64,000 nucleotides of DNA, taken from Asterias rubens (taxonomy: Eukaryota > Echinodermata > Asteroidea > Forcipulatida > Asteriidae). Both the position numbers and the translations under genes were made by a program. The DNA lies in assembly GCF_902459465.1 (NCBI RefSeq), contig NC_047062.1, positions 28,576,673-28,640,672 of the forward strand, given 5' to 3'. Positions within the stretch are counted from its first letter, which is position 1. Each line of letters opens with the position of its first letter. Below, piece after piece: positions 1-11,410 of this stretch. The notes under the pieces are model-generated. The model was not told the origin of the DNA, ran no database searches, and was given only the letters and a program-made list of their open reading frames with translations.

Positions 1-175
1 TGTTTCTGATCATCAGAGAATGGGTTCGATTCCCAGCCGTGGCACTTGCAATGCTGTGTAATTTAGATGTGACGTAAAGCCGTTGTCACGTGTGTTGTGT
101 AACGCACGTAAAAGAACCCAGTGCACCTTGTAAACCATTACAGTGTGCAAGTAAAGGGGTAGGTCTCATCATTTT
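1..175 (+). repeat. tRNA-derived SINE, truncated by window edge
   Basis: A B-box-like GGTTCGATTCCC lies at 26-37, followed by the SINE body that recurs in this window (GACGTAAAGCCGTTG, then TGTAACGCACGTAAAAGA, then AACCATTACAGTGTGCAAG). The full head with its A box is visible in the duplicate at 14085. It is not a functional tRNA because no acceptor or anticodon arm can be folded. Confidence 0.7.
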
Positions 176-2020
176 TTTATTTTTAAAGTAGGCCTACATC
201 TTGCGTTGTGTAGTTGTACTTGTGTTTGTATTTTCACAACATAATCCAGCACCCCGACATTTCGCCTCTCACAGAAGCAGTGAGTTAGTTGCGTAAACTT
301 GATTTCAAGTCTGAGATCGCGGTTATACCTCTGCATCAGCCACGTAGGCCTACAAGAGGGCGCTATTTCTTTCTGATGGTCATGTGGCCCTTGTGATAAT
401 TTTTGGTCGTGCTAATAAATAAATGGCTAAAAGAGAAAACGACAAGGCAATTTGTTTTCTGGACAGGTGTATCGTTTTATTCTGAAATCTTATTATTATT
501 CTTATTTTTTATTTGGCCATTAAATCATATACAAACAGAAAGTATGTCAAAAAGATAATACAAGTACATGTACAACGGTAAATTCAAAGCAAGAAACAGT
601 AATGGCACACAAAACAACCCTAATGTGATGGCCAGGATCAACAACAGTATAATTAAACACTGTAGCTCAAAAGCCTGTTAATCCAGTCACATAGGGAGGC
701 AAACACACTATATAAAATACTCTCCTTGGAAAATAATAATAATTTGAAATAAATATAACTATAAATAATCTGTATACACGAAGCACAATTTAAAATAACA
801 AAACCAAAACCAAGAATTAGACAACAAATAGCAAATAAATAAATAACCAAAGAAATAGTTAATTAAAAAATAGAAATAAAAAGTGTTAACAAATTAATGA
901 ATAAATAATTAGAAAAGTACATGTAAAAAGAGATAAAGCAACAAATAATTCAATAAAGGGATGGATTTAACACAAAAATAGGTCAATCAACCAAAAAGGA
1001 ATCTCCTTTTCCACTATAAATACTCTCACATCAATAAACAAATGATTAAATATGAATAAAGCAATCAAAACAACCAATCGATTAATAAACAAAAAATAAA
1101 TAAACCACAATTTAGACAAGCAAATAAATGTTAAATGAATTTAGTAAATTATATTGATATTTTATTACCTGTTACATTACCAGATAAACAACAATTGCAC
1201 TCAAAGTGCGAGTATCCAAAGGAGGTTTTTGCACAGTAAATGGAGATGATGATTAATTCCCCAAATCTTTCAAGAAAGGTGATTTATACAAACTATAAGC
1301 ATTGAAATTATTATAAAATTATTATTATTATTTGTTGCTCAGAGAGAGTCTCTTCTCATGAAATAAACAAAATCAATTAAATAACATTAATCAAGAAATA
1401 TAAAGTAAACGTTAAGTAAACGTTAATGAATTGCGTCTATGAATAAGTGAGTATGAATTATAAAATTAGAAATCGGTTACCGGAAATGACAAGAAAACGG
1501 ACAGGGATATATCAGTAGTTTTTCTCCTTGTTCTTCCAGACTTTGAATGACTGGTGAGAGCCCGCCACCGACGGTGAGAAGGTGGACTCAATATTGGCTT
1601 AATGAATAATCATTGCGCAATGCATTAAATAATATAAATTTAGAAGGAAGTGTTTTCTAATACCAGTCACAGTTACAAAATAGGACTAACTGTAGTGGTG
1701 TCCTATTCAAACTTAACAACACAATGTCAAATTCGTACGTCAATACTAAATTAGGTTAATTTCAAACGGGTAACACTGTTAACAAACATTTTGGCTGTGT
1801 ACAATAATGTGTTCTAAGAATTTGTATTTTCTAAAAGCGTACTTCCAGGACTGTTTTAACTACATGCCAAAAATCTTTAAGAAGCCGTTTTTCAGAATGT
1901 CATCTTTTGACGAGAAATTAATTTGATATTTGTTCAAACTATCAAATCATTATCACATTTATGCGTAAAGTATGACTATAAGTACTTTCCCGTCAAAACA
2001 GACCTCAACCTGGGGCAACT
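176..2020. other. AT-rich intergenic DNA, no gene seen
   Basis: Very AT-rich sequence rich in AATAAA-type strings. The open frames in it are short and lack family resemblance. It lies downstream (3') of UPF0696 copy 1 and corresponds to 14310-16599 in the right duplicate, which holds about 460 bp more. Confidence 0.6.
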
Positions 2021-2345
2021 AAAGGACGTTGAATCCTACTCACTCTGGTAAAGTAGACTCTACAATACATGGAAATGTCTGCGGTAACACCATGACTATC
2101 TCTAAATAAGGTGGTGTGGTTCTGCAATTAAAGGACGTTGCATCCTACTCACTCTGGTAAAGTAGACTGTACAATACATGGAAATGTCTGCGGTAACACC
2201 ATGACTATCTCTAAATGAGTTGGTGTGGTTCTGCAATTAAAGGACGTTGCATCCTACTCACTCTGGTAAAGTAGACTGTACAATACATGGAAATGTCTGC
2301 GGTAACACCATGACTATCTCTAAATGAGTTGGTGTGGTTCTGAAA
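2021..2345. repeat. 109-bp tandem repeat, three units
   Basis: The unit starting AAAGGACGTTG recurs at 2021, 2130 and 2239, a period of 109 bp, with only a few substitutions between units. It lies about 300 bp beyond the 3' end of copy 1. The right duplicate carries the same array at 16600-16924. Confidence 0.9.
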
Positions 2346-2624
2346 GAACCGTTGGTACTGTACACTTTGAATTTCAGTAACATACATATGTTCGTACACA
2401 TGCCCGTTCTGTTTTAAAGGCACTGAAGCCGTTCACTAACGCTATATCTCGAGTTAGGACGGGTAACTCGTCCTAAACTCAGGATGGGTCAATGCGTCCT
2501 AACGTCTATGGATACGGAACTTAACTCGTCCTAAGTTAAAGAAAGTTGGGAAGAGTTTGGTGAAATCGACGGGGGACACTTTTGGTAATTGTCAAACACA
2601 CTTTAAAACAATTGATGAGTATAC

Positions 2625-2630
2625 TTTATT
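2625..2630 (-). promoter_or_regulatory. Candidate polyadenylation signal, copy 1
   Basis: AATAAA on the minus strand begins six bases after the TAG stop of copy 1, so the 3' UTR would be very short. The duplicate has it at 17204-17209. Copy 3 has a diverged AAACAA at the equivalent place. Confidence 0.45.
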
Positions 2631-2636
2631 TCTTCA

Positions 2637-5600
2637 CTAATATCTATAAGCTTTCTTTGTCTGGTAGCTGATGGTGTTATCTCTTACAGACGCTTCATTG
2701 TTCACTTCATCCCAGTGCGACGAGTAGATACCCGGTCGCAGTCTCCATTTATTCTGTCCATACACACCAATAATTGAGTAGAACCTTGGCTTGTAAGCCA
2801 TCCTACCCCGCAACCCAAGATCACGTAGTTTTCCTTCCATCTTCATCACATCAGCCTTATCAGTGAAGTCTCTAGTGTAGACACTTACGGCGTGCTCTTG
2901 CCCATGGAGCGCCTTGCCTTCACCAACGTCTTCCAACGGCGTCACTTTGGCGTGCGTGCCCAGCTTGTCTTTTACCGTGGCCGTGGCAATTTTTTCCCAT
3001 GCCTCGTCGATTCCTGTCCCGGTCTGGATAAACAGAAGCCAATTACCGCTCAGGCACCTTATATTAAAACACAGATTGGTTATTGGCTTTACGAAGTCAA
3101 AGTAAAACAGGTGTATCTTCCACAACCGTCTGAAACAATTATAACACGTGAAACATGCAGTTTGATTTCAATCTTCACATTCCCTGAAGCCCGTTTCATA
3201 AGAATGTCGGCATCACATGGCTGTTTTCGCAGCGAATGTTTCGCAGGGGTTGCCCACATTTCAACTGATACGAATTATTTGTTGCGAATTGGTGACGTCA
3301 AAATATGAACCAACACACGTTAAAAATTCAGATTTAATTCAATCTCTACATTGCCATTGCACAGTGGAACTCATACCAAAATACGAAGAGTTGAGCACTT
3401 TGTTAAAACACAACTGCAGGAAGAATCCATAGGTACTTTGTGAATGGAAATCATTCCATGGCGTCATTGGCATTGCACATGGCGTCATTGGCCGCCATCT
3501 TTGATGAAACGTTTACGCATGAAATGCTGGGTGCGTTCGTTTAGCTTCCCTGGGTCGACCCCGGTCTGCCCCGGATACGTTCGAAAAGCCCTGCTTGTGG
3601 AGTGGGTCACTTGGGAAGAGAGTGGGTCATCATTGGATGTGTACAGCGCGCTTACGCGAGCACCTTTCAACTTTAATCATCAAATGGCTGTCGATAACGC
3701 TGTGTGCAATCCATCTGTTTAGACTAATGTATAAGAAGATCCTAACTTAAAGCAACCATAAATAGTAAACTTTCGGGTACAACCATGGGTAAAATCTCTT
3801 TGGAAAGAGTGGTGGCTCTGAAAAGAGCCGGTTTGGTCACGACCTTTCGAACAGTAGGCCTATATGTTGCTCGTCTCCTGAAGACGAGCAGAGTATACTG
3901 TTCGAAACGTCGAGACCAAACCAGCTCTTCTCAGAGCCATCACTCCGTCAAAAGAGATTTTACTCATTTTTGTACCCGAAAGTTTACTATTCATATTTAT
4001 ATTTATAGTTACTCTTATTCTCCACACCATGCAAAGCTTCAAACACCATTTAAGATCCTACCTATATTTCAGAGCCAGTTTCTTGACAGTTTGGAAGTCG
4101 ATTGTATCAGATGAGTCAGTCAATTCTTTCCATGCATCCTGGAGTCCTTCTGTATCACCCAGTCCTTCATCTACAAAGCTTGGAGATCGTACAGTAATCC
4201 AACCAATTCCATCAGACCTGAGGGAAATGTTCGTTATAAAAAGAACTTCTGCACCGTCTGCCACACGGTCATGTATAGAACTTTATCATGCTGACTCCAT
4301 CTTGGTTATATTCCTCGTATCGAATAACAATAATGCATGCTAATAATTGTCTTGCAACTAGGAACCAGACTAGTTTGTTCTTCAAGCCTCGGTTTGGTAA
4401 CATTGATATCAATTGGAGATATTCAAGATGGCTGCACCATGATAAAGGTCTATAGTACCGTAGGTCTAGCCTGAACATCTGACGTCACATTTCGAGGCTC
4501 GTGAATAACGCCAGAGAGTGGCCTCAAGCCTACAGGTCAATCCCCGTCCATAATCACCTTTCACCTACATTCATATGAAGACGACCGAAAGCGCAGCTGC
4601 CAAAAACGTCACCTCGAACCAATCAAAACACAGATACACAGAAAGCTTACGTCACTCACGTTTATCCAATGACATCATTGAATCCAATGACATCATTGTA
4701 TCCAATACAAATCTTCGGGTTCTAAAAAAGGAAGTACCTTTCTTTAGGGTGTCTGTGCACAATAGGCCCTACATGTACATTTCCTCACCGTTTAGTTTTT
4801 GATGGGGCACTAGTTTCAAAAAACTTCTGGAGCAGTTCCAGTCGTTCCTCCTCGGGGTAATCGGACGGATCGAAGAAGAGTCCGTCATCTTCATAGGCTG
4901 CTTTGGCGTCCGCATGAAGCCGGGTTGAACGCTCCGGATCCTCGAAGACCAGACCTAAGGGCACCCATCCTTCCTGACTTTCGAAGTCTTTGCTGGAACT
5001 AGATTTCCTACAAAGAACACGCAAGCTCATGATGAGGATATTATTACTCTATAACAAAAAAGTCCTCCTCTCTCATCACTCTGTACAATAGGTTATTCTA
5101 TACTTATCTTTACTTTTGTCGTCTTTAATTAGCCTGGTATTTTTTTCTTTGTATTTTGTTGTCAGCATTTTGATTGAAAGATACAACTTTCAAAACAAAG
5201 CGTAGGCCTAAAATTTTTAATTGTAGAAGCCGAATGCTACAAATTTTACTAATTTGTATGCCTTGCAGTAACACCTGCTGCGTTACCAAAGGCACGCGCA
5301 CGCAGTGATGTTTTTACTCAGCTTTTTCGTTCCATCCGAAAAGTACCATTGCACGCTGCCAGCGTGCAATGGTACTTTTCGGATGGAACGAAAAAGCACG
5401 GTGAGTGACTCAGCGTGCAATGGTACTTTTATTTGCTATCACGTGACAGACAATCCTCCAATCAAATGGCAAGGATCTGCTTGGGTGTTATATAATACAT
5501 AATAAGACAAAGAAGGCGATGATTTTTTTTCTCGCCACTCTGCCCGCCATTTTGCCAGTAGGGGGGCCTGTCCTCTTCTTTTTTGCTTAAGCAAACGATC

Positions 5601-8600
5601 TAAAATCTTGCGCGCACAGTTTGTTTACGTGCTTATTTAGCATTGAGGTAGAATAGTTACAGCAATTATTTTTGCTTACCGTTAAGCAGCTCTATGAAAT
5701 TGGGCCCTGGGTCGACTCACAAAGTCCTTACTTAGGACTAGTCCTAGGAGAGATATTACAAACTTAAGGCTAGTCCTAAGTTAGGACGAGTACTCGTCCT
5801 AACTCGAGATAAGACTAGTCTTAACTATCTGATAAAACGACCCAAGATCAGTTTCCCAAGGCAATCTTGTACACCATTTAAAGACAGTGGGGACTATAGG
5901 TAAATGTCAACGACCAGTTTTCTCACTTGGTGTATCTCAACATATGCATAAAATAACAAACCTGTGAAAATTTGAGCTCAATTGGTCGTCAAAGTTGCGA
6001 TATATTAATTAAAGAAAAAACACCCTTGTCACACCCTTGTCACACGAAGTTATGTGCTTTCACACTGTAAACAAATTGGGTAAAAAATTCCCAACTTTTT
6101 ACCCAATTAAGGGCGAATAGTGAACTCCTCCAACTTTTGGGCAAAATATTACCCATCAAAGTTAGGCACTCTGATTGCAAAACAATTGGGTAATATTTCC
6201 TCATCAATAGTTGGGTATATTTTGGTAACCAACAGTTGGGTAATTTTTTGTTTACCTATTTTCTGGGTATTTAATACATTATCAATAACCCACTAATTGG
6301 GCGATGATTTTATTAATGATTTAACCCTTTTCGGTGTTATCCAACAAATGGTGAATGTAATTAACCCTTTGATTTACAGTTTCTTCTGTGATACGTCATA
6401 CAAGCAGGCGTAGAAAATATCTTTTCCACGATGGCAAACGGTGATGAGCTGTGACCTTCCAAGGCCTTGGCATCTCTCTCAAAATCGAGAGGGTGCTCAG
6501 TGGTTCGTAGATGCTTTGGAAGGTTAGTTTTTAACTAAATACAGTTTGTTTCCTGTTCAGTTGTTGTACACAGTCGTGACAGTTGCAGCGCAAGCACACG
6601 CATACATGCCACAACCGGCGTTGCACATAATGGCATGATAAAACTGAAACTAAAAACTGAAACTAATTCAACAGTAGTGTCACTTTGTTGCTCCCTCTGC
6701 AACTGTCCGACTATGTACGACTGAATAGAAAACACAACTTCATATTTAGTTAAAAATTAACCTTCAAATTTGATCTATATCTACTGGAAAACCCCGCTCG
6801 TCACAGCCACTCCTCCACTCGCCATGTTGGAAAATATCGTTATGTTTTTTCATACCTTGCCCAACTTTTGGCCAACTCTTTGATCGTAGTGCGCATGATC
6901 GGATGATTTTGACCAACTTATGTGCATCATTTTAAAACCAACAATCGAAATTAACTAAAATTACCAAAAAAGTTGCTCAAATAAATAAACAACAGTGTAA
7001 CCAACAGTTATGATAAATTCAGATTACGAATTATTTGCCCAACACTTGCCCAAATTTTGTTCCGCTTTTTAAACAAAAAATTTGCAAACAAAATGTTTGT
7101 CCAACACCAATTGGTTTTGTTGGGCAATTATCGCCCAATAATTGTTGAAGTTACTTTGCCCAACAAATGATTTGACCAACGTTTTTGCAGTGCAGATGCT
7201 TGATTTCGAGACCTCAAATTCTAAATCTGAGGTCTCGAAATCAAATTCGTGGAAAATTACTTCTTTCTAGAAAACTAGGGAGCCGTTTCTCACCATGTTT
7301 TATACTATCAACCTCTCTCCATTACTGGTTACCAAGTACGGTTTTATGCCAATAATTATTTTGAGTAATTACCAATAGTGTCCACTGCCTTTAGCAAGAC
7401 GCTTTACCATTGCTTCGTCCTTCGGATGAGACGTAAAGCCGTTGGTCCCATGTGTTGAGTAACGCATGTAAAAGATCCCAGTGCATTTATTGAAAAGAGA
7501 AGGGGTTCGCCCCAGTGTTCTAGTGCACCGTGCACCCTTATAAGGTGCTAAATAGTTGGGTCTCAGAATTTCATAACTTCAATATCCTATCTTTCTGAAA
7601 GTTTGTATAAACTAATGACTTGTCCACATCCCAACACATCCTTATAACTCTTTCCGTCTAGGCCCAATTTCATAAAGCTTTAAAGGAGAAAATACTGCTT
7701 GATAATTTTCCTTGCTAAGCAAAAATTAGGTCGGAAACCAGCCAAAACAATGCAAACTAATAATGAAAATTGGGCTGATAACCCGTTTCTGAAAGCAATA
7801 CTCTTCTTTGCTTAGCGAGTTCTTGTGCTTTATGCTTTATTTCTACATGTAAACATTGAGTATAGTTTGTATTGAGCGAATTACTTACATTTGTAGTTTG
7901 GATAGACACCCAGTGAGGGCCCCGACCTGATCATCTTCGCTTGAACCAGACGAGTAGCTTCTTCTGCTCGCCATGAGTTTAAGTCTTTAAGTCTGCCACA
8001 AAGATGGATTCAATACTGTCAGAGAAATCAACATGCAGACACAGCTGGCCTGAATTAAAGACAGTGGACACTATTGGTAGTTGTCAAAGACCAGTCTTCT
8101 CACTTGCTGTATCTATCATATGCATGAAATAACAAACCTGTGAAAATTTGAGCTCAATCGGTCATCGAATATGCGAGATAACAATGAAAGAAAAAAACTT
8201 TTGTCACACAAAGTTGTGTGCTTTATGATGCTTGATTTCGAGACCTCAAATTCTAAATCTGAGGTCTCGAAATCAAATTCGTGGAAAATTACTTCTTTCT
8301 AGAAAACTAGGGAGCCGTTTCTCACCATGTTTTATACTATCAACCTCTCTCCATTACTGGTTACCAAGTACGGTTTTATGCCAATAATTATTTTGAGTAA
8401 TTACCAATAGTGTCCACTGCCTTTAGCAAGACGCTTTACCATTGCTTCGTCCTTCGGATGAGACGTAAAGCCGTTGGTCCCATGTGTTGAGTAACGCATG
8501 TAAAAGATCCCAGTGCATTTATTGAAAAGAGAAGGGGTTCGCCCCAGTGTTCTAGTGCACCGTGCACCCTTATAAGGTGCTAAATAGTTGGGTCTCAGAA

Positions 8601-9006
8601 TTTCATAACTTCAATATCCTATCTTTCTGAAAGTTTGTATAAACTAATGACTTGTCCACATCCCAACACATCCTTATAACTCTTTCCGTCTAGGCCCAAT
8701 TTCATAAAGCTTTAAAGGAGAAAATACTGCTTGATAATTTTCCTTGCTAAGCAAAAATTAGGTCGGAAACCAGCCAAAACAATGCAAACTAATAATGAAA
8801 ATTGGGCTGATAACCCGTTTCTGAAAGCAATACTCTTCTTTGCTTAGCGAGTTCTTGTGCTTTATGCTTTATTTCTACATGTAAACATTGAGTATAGTTT
8901 GTATTGAGCGAATTACTTACATTTGTAGTTTGGATAGACACCCAGTGAGGGCCCCGACCTGATCATCTTCGCTTGAACCAGACGAGTAGCTTCTTCTGCT
9001 CGCCAT
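2637..9006 (-). CDS. C11orf68-like: UPF0696/BLES03-like protein, array copy 1 (subgroup A)
   Basis: Four coding exons join in frame: 9006-8921 or its duplicate 7974-7889 (28 codons plus AT), 5007-4789, 4217-4062 and 3057-2637. All introns are phase 2 with GT/AG ends, giving about 293 residues, close to human C11orf68. The first exon encodes an acidic Ser/Asp-rich N-terminus. The DUF1917 region follows: FFDP near 73, GIGW near 105, SGNWLLF at 157-163, SVYTRDFTD at 212-220, YKPRFYS at 242-248 and NKWRLRPGIY at 256-265. The human family member has an eIF4E-like fold, but its biochemical role is not established, so none is claimed. Oddity: the first exon is present twice through a 1032-bp tandem duplication, and splicing from either would give the same protein. 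The region upstream is lost in the gap. Exons 2-4 are identical to copy 2. The family call is confident; whether this locus is separate from copy 2 is not. Confidence 0.85.
3527..3640. mobile_element. GGGTGCGTTCGTTTAGC-family element, solo end
   Basis: GGGTGCGTTCGTTTAGCTTC followed by CCTGGGTCGACCCCGG matches one end of the palindromic family that is complete at 12180-12332 and 29371-29709. Only one terminus is present. The duplicate is at 18106-18219. Confidence 0.6.
3755..4012. mobile_element. Hairpin MITE in intron 3 of copy 1
   Basis: Long inverted repeat: the left arm holds AAATAGTAAACTTTCGGGTAC and GAGCCGGTTTGGTC, and the right arm carries their complements up to GTACCCGAAAGTTTACTATT. 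The loop holds GTCTCCTGAAGACGAGCAGA. The same family is at 18334-18591 and 49035-49290. Open frames on both strands here come from the inverted repeat. Confidence 0.8.
4468..4750 (+). repeat. CRE/CCAAT-rich interspersed repeat, intron 2 of copy 1
   Basis: Begins AGCCTGAACATCTGACGTCA and contains the CRE-like TGACGTCA, TTACGTCAC, the CCAAT-type ACCAATCAAAACAC and paired TCCAATGACATCATTG motifs. Members of this family occur at 11837-12132, 19047-19329, 24000-24210, 29111-29310, 40556-40956, 55111-55697 and 58831-59413, mostly in introns or just 5' of the UPF0696 genes. No terminal inverted repeats are evident. The internal TTTGATTGGTC and GACCAATCAAA face each other in some copies. Confidence 0.75.
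5225..5505 (+). repeat. Palindrome-bearing repeat in intron 1 of copy 1
   Basis: A near-perfect palindrome of about 70 bp at 5325-5395 reads inward from CTTTTTCGTTCCATCCGAAA to its complement, with a third arm fragment (AGCGTGCAATGGTACTTTTA) after it. The block from CGTTACCAAAG to TTATATAAT recurs in reverse at 33115-33380. The copy-2 equivalent is 19804-20084. Confidence 0.8.
5704..5845. repeat. TAGGAC-rich palindromic element
   Basis: Repeated AGTCCTAACTTAGGACTAG-type words run in both directions around a centre near 5790 (GAGTACTC). The family is related to the larger palindrome at 10441-10612. The copy-2 equivalent is 20283-20424. Confidence 0.7.
5876..7395 (+). mobile_element. AAAGGCAGTGGACAC-family MITE, split by a nested insertion
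   Basis: The left half is 5876-6060 and the right half 7195-7395. Together they rebuild the common MITE of this window, whose termini are inverted repeats of the type TAAAGGCAGTGGACACTATT and AATAGTGTCCACTGCCTTTA. A 1.1-kb element sits inside it. The duplicate is 20455-21974. Other members: 8055-8426, 31700-32070, 42150-42505, 44231-44614, 48567-48951 and 49880-50300, with fragments near 28605-28755 and 47085-47270. Confidence 0.85.
6063..7192. mobile_element. CACTA-like non-autonomous transposon nested in a MITE
   Basis: The left end reads CACTGTAAACAAATTGGG; the right end reverse-complements to CACTGCAAAAACGTTGG. The flanks are the dinucleotide CA on both sides (6061-6062 and 7193-7194), and removing the element restores the MITE word GCTTTCAGATGC. 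CACT(A/G) termini with a 2-3 bp target duplication are typical of the CACTA/EnSpm superfamily. Sub-terminal TTGGGTAA and CCCAAC words recur inside. There is no transposase frame. The copy-2 equivalent is 20642-21771. A relative begins at 34817. Confidence 0.75.
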
Positions 9007-9257
9007 GAGTTTAAGTCTTTAAGTCTGCCACAAAGATGGATTCAATACTGTCAGAGAAATCAACATGCAGACACAGCTGGCCTGAATTAAAGACAGTGGA
9101 CACTATTGGTAGTTGTCAAAGACCAGTCTTCTCACTTGCTGTATCTATCATATGCATGAAATAACAAACCTGTGAAAATTTGAGCTCAATCGGTCATCGA
9201 ATATGCGAGATAACAATGAAAGAAAAAAACTTTTGTCACACAAAGTTGTGTGCTTTA
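7195..9257. repeat. 1032-bp tandem duplication carrying the first coding exon
   Basis: The landmark TGATTTCGAGACCTC occurs at 7201, 8233 and 9265, always 1032 bp apart. Each unit contains the right half of a MITE, a SINE fragment, the 86-nt first exon of the UPF0696 gene and the left half of a MITE. The right segmental copy has only one unit. The middle MITE (8055-8426) joins a left half of one type to a right half of the other, as expected from unequal crossing-over between MITEs. Confidence 0.9.
7394..7585 (+). repeat. SINE fragment (headless)
   Basis: SINE body with GAGACGTAAAGCCGTTG, GTAACGCATGTAAAAGATC and CACCCTTATAAGGTGCTAAA, but without the tRNA-like head. It abuts the MITE end at 7393. 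It repeats at 8426-8617 and at 21975-22165. Confidence 0.65.
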
Positions 9258-9382
9258 TGATGCTTGATTTCGAGACCTCAAATTCTAAATTTCAGGTCTC
9301 GAAATCAAATTCGAGGAAAATTACTTCTTTCGCGAAAACTACGTCACTTCAGAGGGAGCCGTTTCTCACAATGTTTTGTGTA

Positions 9383-9882
9383 NNNNNNNNNNNNNNNNNN
9401 NNNNNNNNNNNNNNNNNNNNNNNNNNNNNNNNNNNNNNNNNNNNNNNNNNNNNNNNNNNNNNNNNNNNNNNNNNNNNNNNNNNNNNNNNNNNNNNNNNNN
9501 NNNNNNNNNNNNNNNNNNNNNNNNNNNNNNNNNNNNNNNNNNNNNNNNNNNNNNNNNNNNNNNNNNNNNNNNNNNNNNNNNNNNNNNNNNNNNNNNNNNN
9601 NNNNNNNNNNNNNNNNNNNNNNNNNNNNNNNNNNNNNNNNNNNNNNNNNNNNNNNNNNNNNNNNNNNNNNNNNNNNNNNNNNNNNNNNNNNNNNNNNNNN
9701 NNNNNNNNNNNNNNNNNNNNNNNNNNNNNNNNNNNNNNNNNNNNNNNNNNNNNNNNNNNNNNNNNNNNNNNNNNNNNNNNNNNNNNNNNNNNNNNNNNNN
9801 NNNNNNNNNNNNNNNNNNNNNNNNNNNNNNNNNNNNNNNNNNNNNNNNNNNNNNNNNNNNNNNNNNNNNNNNNNNNNNNNNN
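9383..9882. other. Assembly gap (500 N)
   Basis: Exactly 500 unresolved bases. The left flank is inside a MITE and the first unit of the segmental duplication; the right flank is unrelated to the matching position in the right copy. The gap removes the region where the upstream non-coding exon of copy 1 would be expected. Long open frames across it are artefacts of the Ns. Confidence 1.
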
Positions 9883-10440
9883 CAGCTGTATTTTGCTCAT
9901 CCTGAAAATCACATGGAAATTTTGTTGGTAATCCTGTTTTTATCAAGGAAGAAATTTCATGCTAAGCAAACTTCGTGCTTAGCAGCTCTATGAAATTAGG
10001 CCCTGATCACTTGGTCAGGATGGGTTCAACGGAATGTATGATGGCTGCAAAATGTCAATACAACGTGAGAGAATACATTACGTTATTCGTAAAGCCCGAT
10101 CGATAACCCACCGCTTTTCGTTTAGGTAGTTTTCACTCCAATTATTTAGAATTATGCCATATGGTAGAACTGACTTAAATAAATTCATCAGAATGCAGTC
10201 ATCTTTCTTATATTGTTCCATTTCAATCAATATGAACCAAACAGAAACTGGGAGGGGGAACAGTCTGGCCCCTTTTTGTTATAATTTGAAATCGATGTTG
10301 AGACGTCTAATAAGGTATGAACCCCCTAGCTCTGGCTTTGTGTTTGCAAAGGCAAATAGGGCACGTGACATGATGTAAAGATAGTTATTTTTGTACATCA
10401 GGATTGAATCTTACAAAATCCTTTGTTATTCTAGGACCTG
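9883..10440. other. Intergenic DNA, repeat fragment and no gene seen
   Basis: The first 120 bases match a dispersed element ending AGCAGCTCTATGAAATTAGG, also visible near 5685 and 31200. The rest shows no recognisable coding or repeat signal. Confidence 0.5.
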
Positions 10441-10612
10441 GGGTGAATTTTACAAAGGTAGTCCTAACTTAGGACTAGTCCTTGGCAATGCTAAGAGATA
10501 GGACTGGTCCTAAGTTAGGACCAGTAACTCATCCTAACTTAGGACTGGTCCTATCTCTTAGCATTGCCTAGGACTAGTCCTAAGTTAGGACTATCTTTGT
10601 GAAATCCACCCC
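10441..10612. mobile_element. About 170-bp near-perfect palindrome (TAGGAC family)
   Basis: The left arm from GGGGTGAATTTTACAAAGG through AGTCCTAACTTAGGACTAG meets its complement around 10525, ending CTTTGTGAAATCCACCCC. The arms are rich in TAGGAC/GTCCTA words, so it can fold into one long hairpin. No coding capacity is present. Confidence 0.85.
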
Positions 10613-11049
10613 TGGGCCCGGTTCCCAAAGAGCTAAGGTTGATCTTAAGTGCTAATCAATCCTAATCACTAAGCATGATGTCACAACACAAATTAACTGA
10701 CAACTATTATTATGTAGGCCCCCAGTATACATCGATTATATTGAAAACCGCCACTTAATAAACTCGGCAGTAGGCAGAAGCTAAAACCAAAAATACATTT
10801 AAAAAATCGAGCACGATGGGATCTCAATTTGGGTATAGCTGCACATTGTGTCTTTCCAAGGTAAGTCATGTGCGGTGGAACCCCACCCGCCATTGTCCAC
10901 CAAGCTATTAAAACATTTTAAAAGCAGCTTCTGACTAAAACAGGACCCTCCTCAATTACACTTCGTGTTGTAGAGGAGCAATTATGGTCAAGCCGGGATA
11001 ACTTATTAGATGACTCAACATTGAAACAAAATAATAATAATGTGGTGAT
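10613..11049. other. Intergenic DNA, nothing recognised
   Basis: A short GGTTCCCAAAGAGCTAAGG stretch resembles a dispersed repeat end. Otherwise there is no coding, RNA or repeat signal that I can support. Confidence 0.4.
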
Positions 11050-11410
11050 AAAACTATAGCGGTTTAGAGCACCGGACTCAAACTCTGGTGTGTCTGATCG
11101 GCAGAGTGTGGGTTCGAGTCCTAGTTGTGACACCTGTATCTAAGCAAGACACACATGATGCTTCGACGGGACGTAAAGCTGTTAAACTCTCGTGTGTTGT
11201 GTAACGCATGTAAAAGAACCAAGTGCACTTATCGAAACCAGAAGGAGTTCGCACGGTGTTCCTGGTTTGATTGGCAGCATATTTCGCCTCAGCACCTTGT
11301 AAACCATTACATGGTGCGTGCTATTATAAAAAGATTAGATCTCATAATTCAAACGTCCTATAATCCTTAAAATATTTAAGCGCCTTGAGCGTCACTGAGT
11401 GACGGATTAT
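11050..11410 (+). repeat. tRNA-derived SINE
   Basis: The head has an A-box-like TAGCGGTTTAGAGCACCGG and the B box GGTTCGAGTCC at 11112-11122. The body follows with GACGTAAAGCTGTTAAA, GTAACGCATGTAAAAGAAC and AACCATTACATGGTG, and the tail ends with GCGCCTTGAGCGTCACTGAG. It is the most complete SINE in the window. Confidence 0.75.

Larger units (their letters stand above)
1..9382. repeat. Large near-identical segmental duplication, left copy
   Basis: This segment matches 14119-22938 almost base for base, including every exon and every repeat. Position 1 aligns to 14119, and from about 1280 onward the offset is 14579. Visible differences are a few substitutions, two blocks present only in the right copy (about 86 bp near 15326-15395 and about 375 bp near 15483-15850), and a 1032-bp tandem duplication present only here. 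The segment ends at the run of Ns. It may be a true recent duplication or a second haplotype left in the assembly, and the sequence alone cannot decide. Confidence 0.95.

Noticed and set aside
2892-3308. 138-codon plus-strand frame overlapping the last exon of copy 1 (also 17471-17887)
   Set aside because: Antisense shadow of the UPF0696 exon, with no conserved motif.
3444-4343. Plus- and minus-strand frames of 60-109 codons in intron 3 of copy 1 (and the duplicate)
   Set aside because: They lie across MITEs and the antisense of an exon; their translations mirror the inverted repeats.
9203-9993. Long open frames on both strands through the N run
   Set aside because: They exist only because unresolved bases were translated as X.
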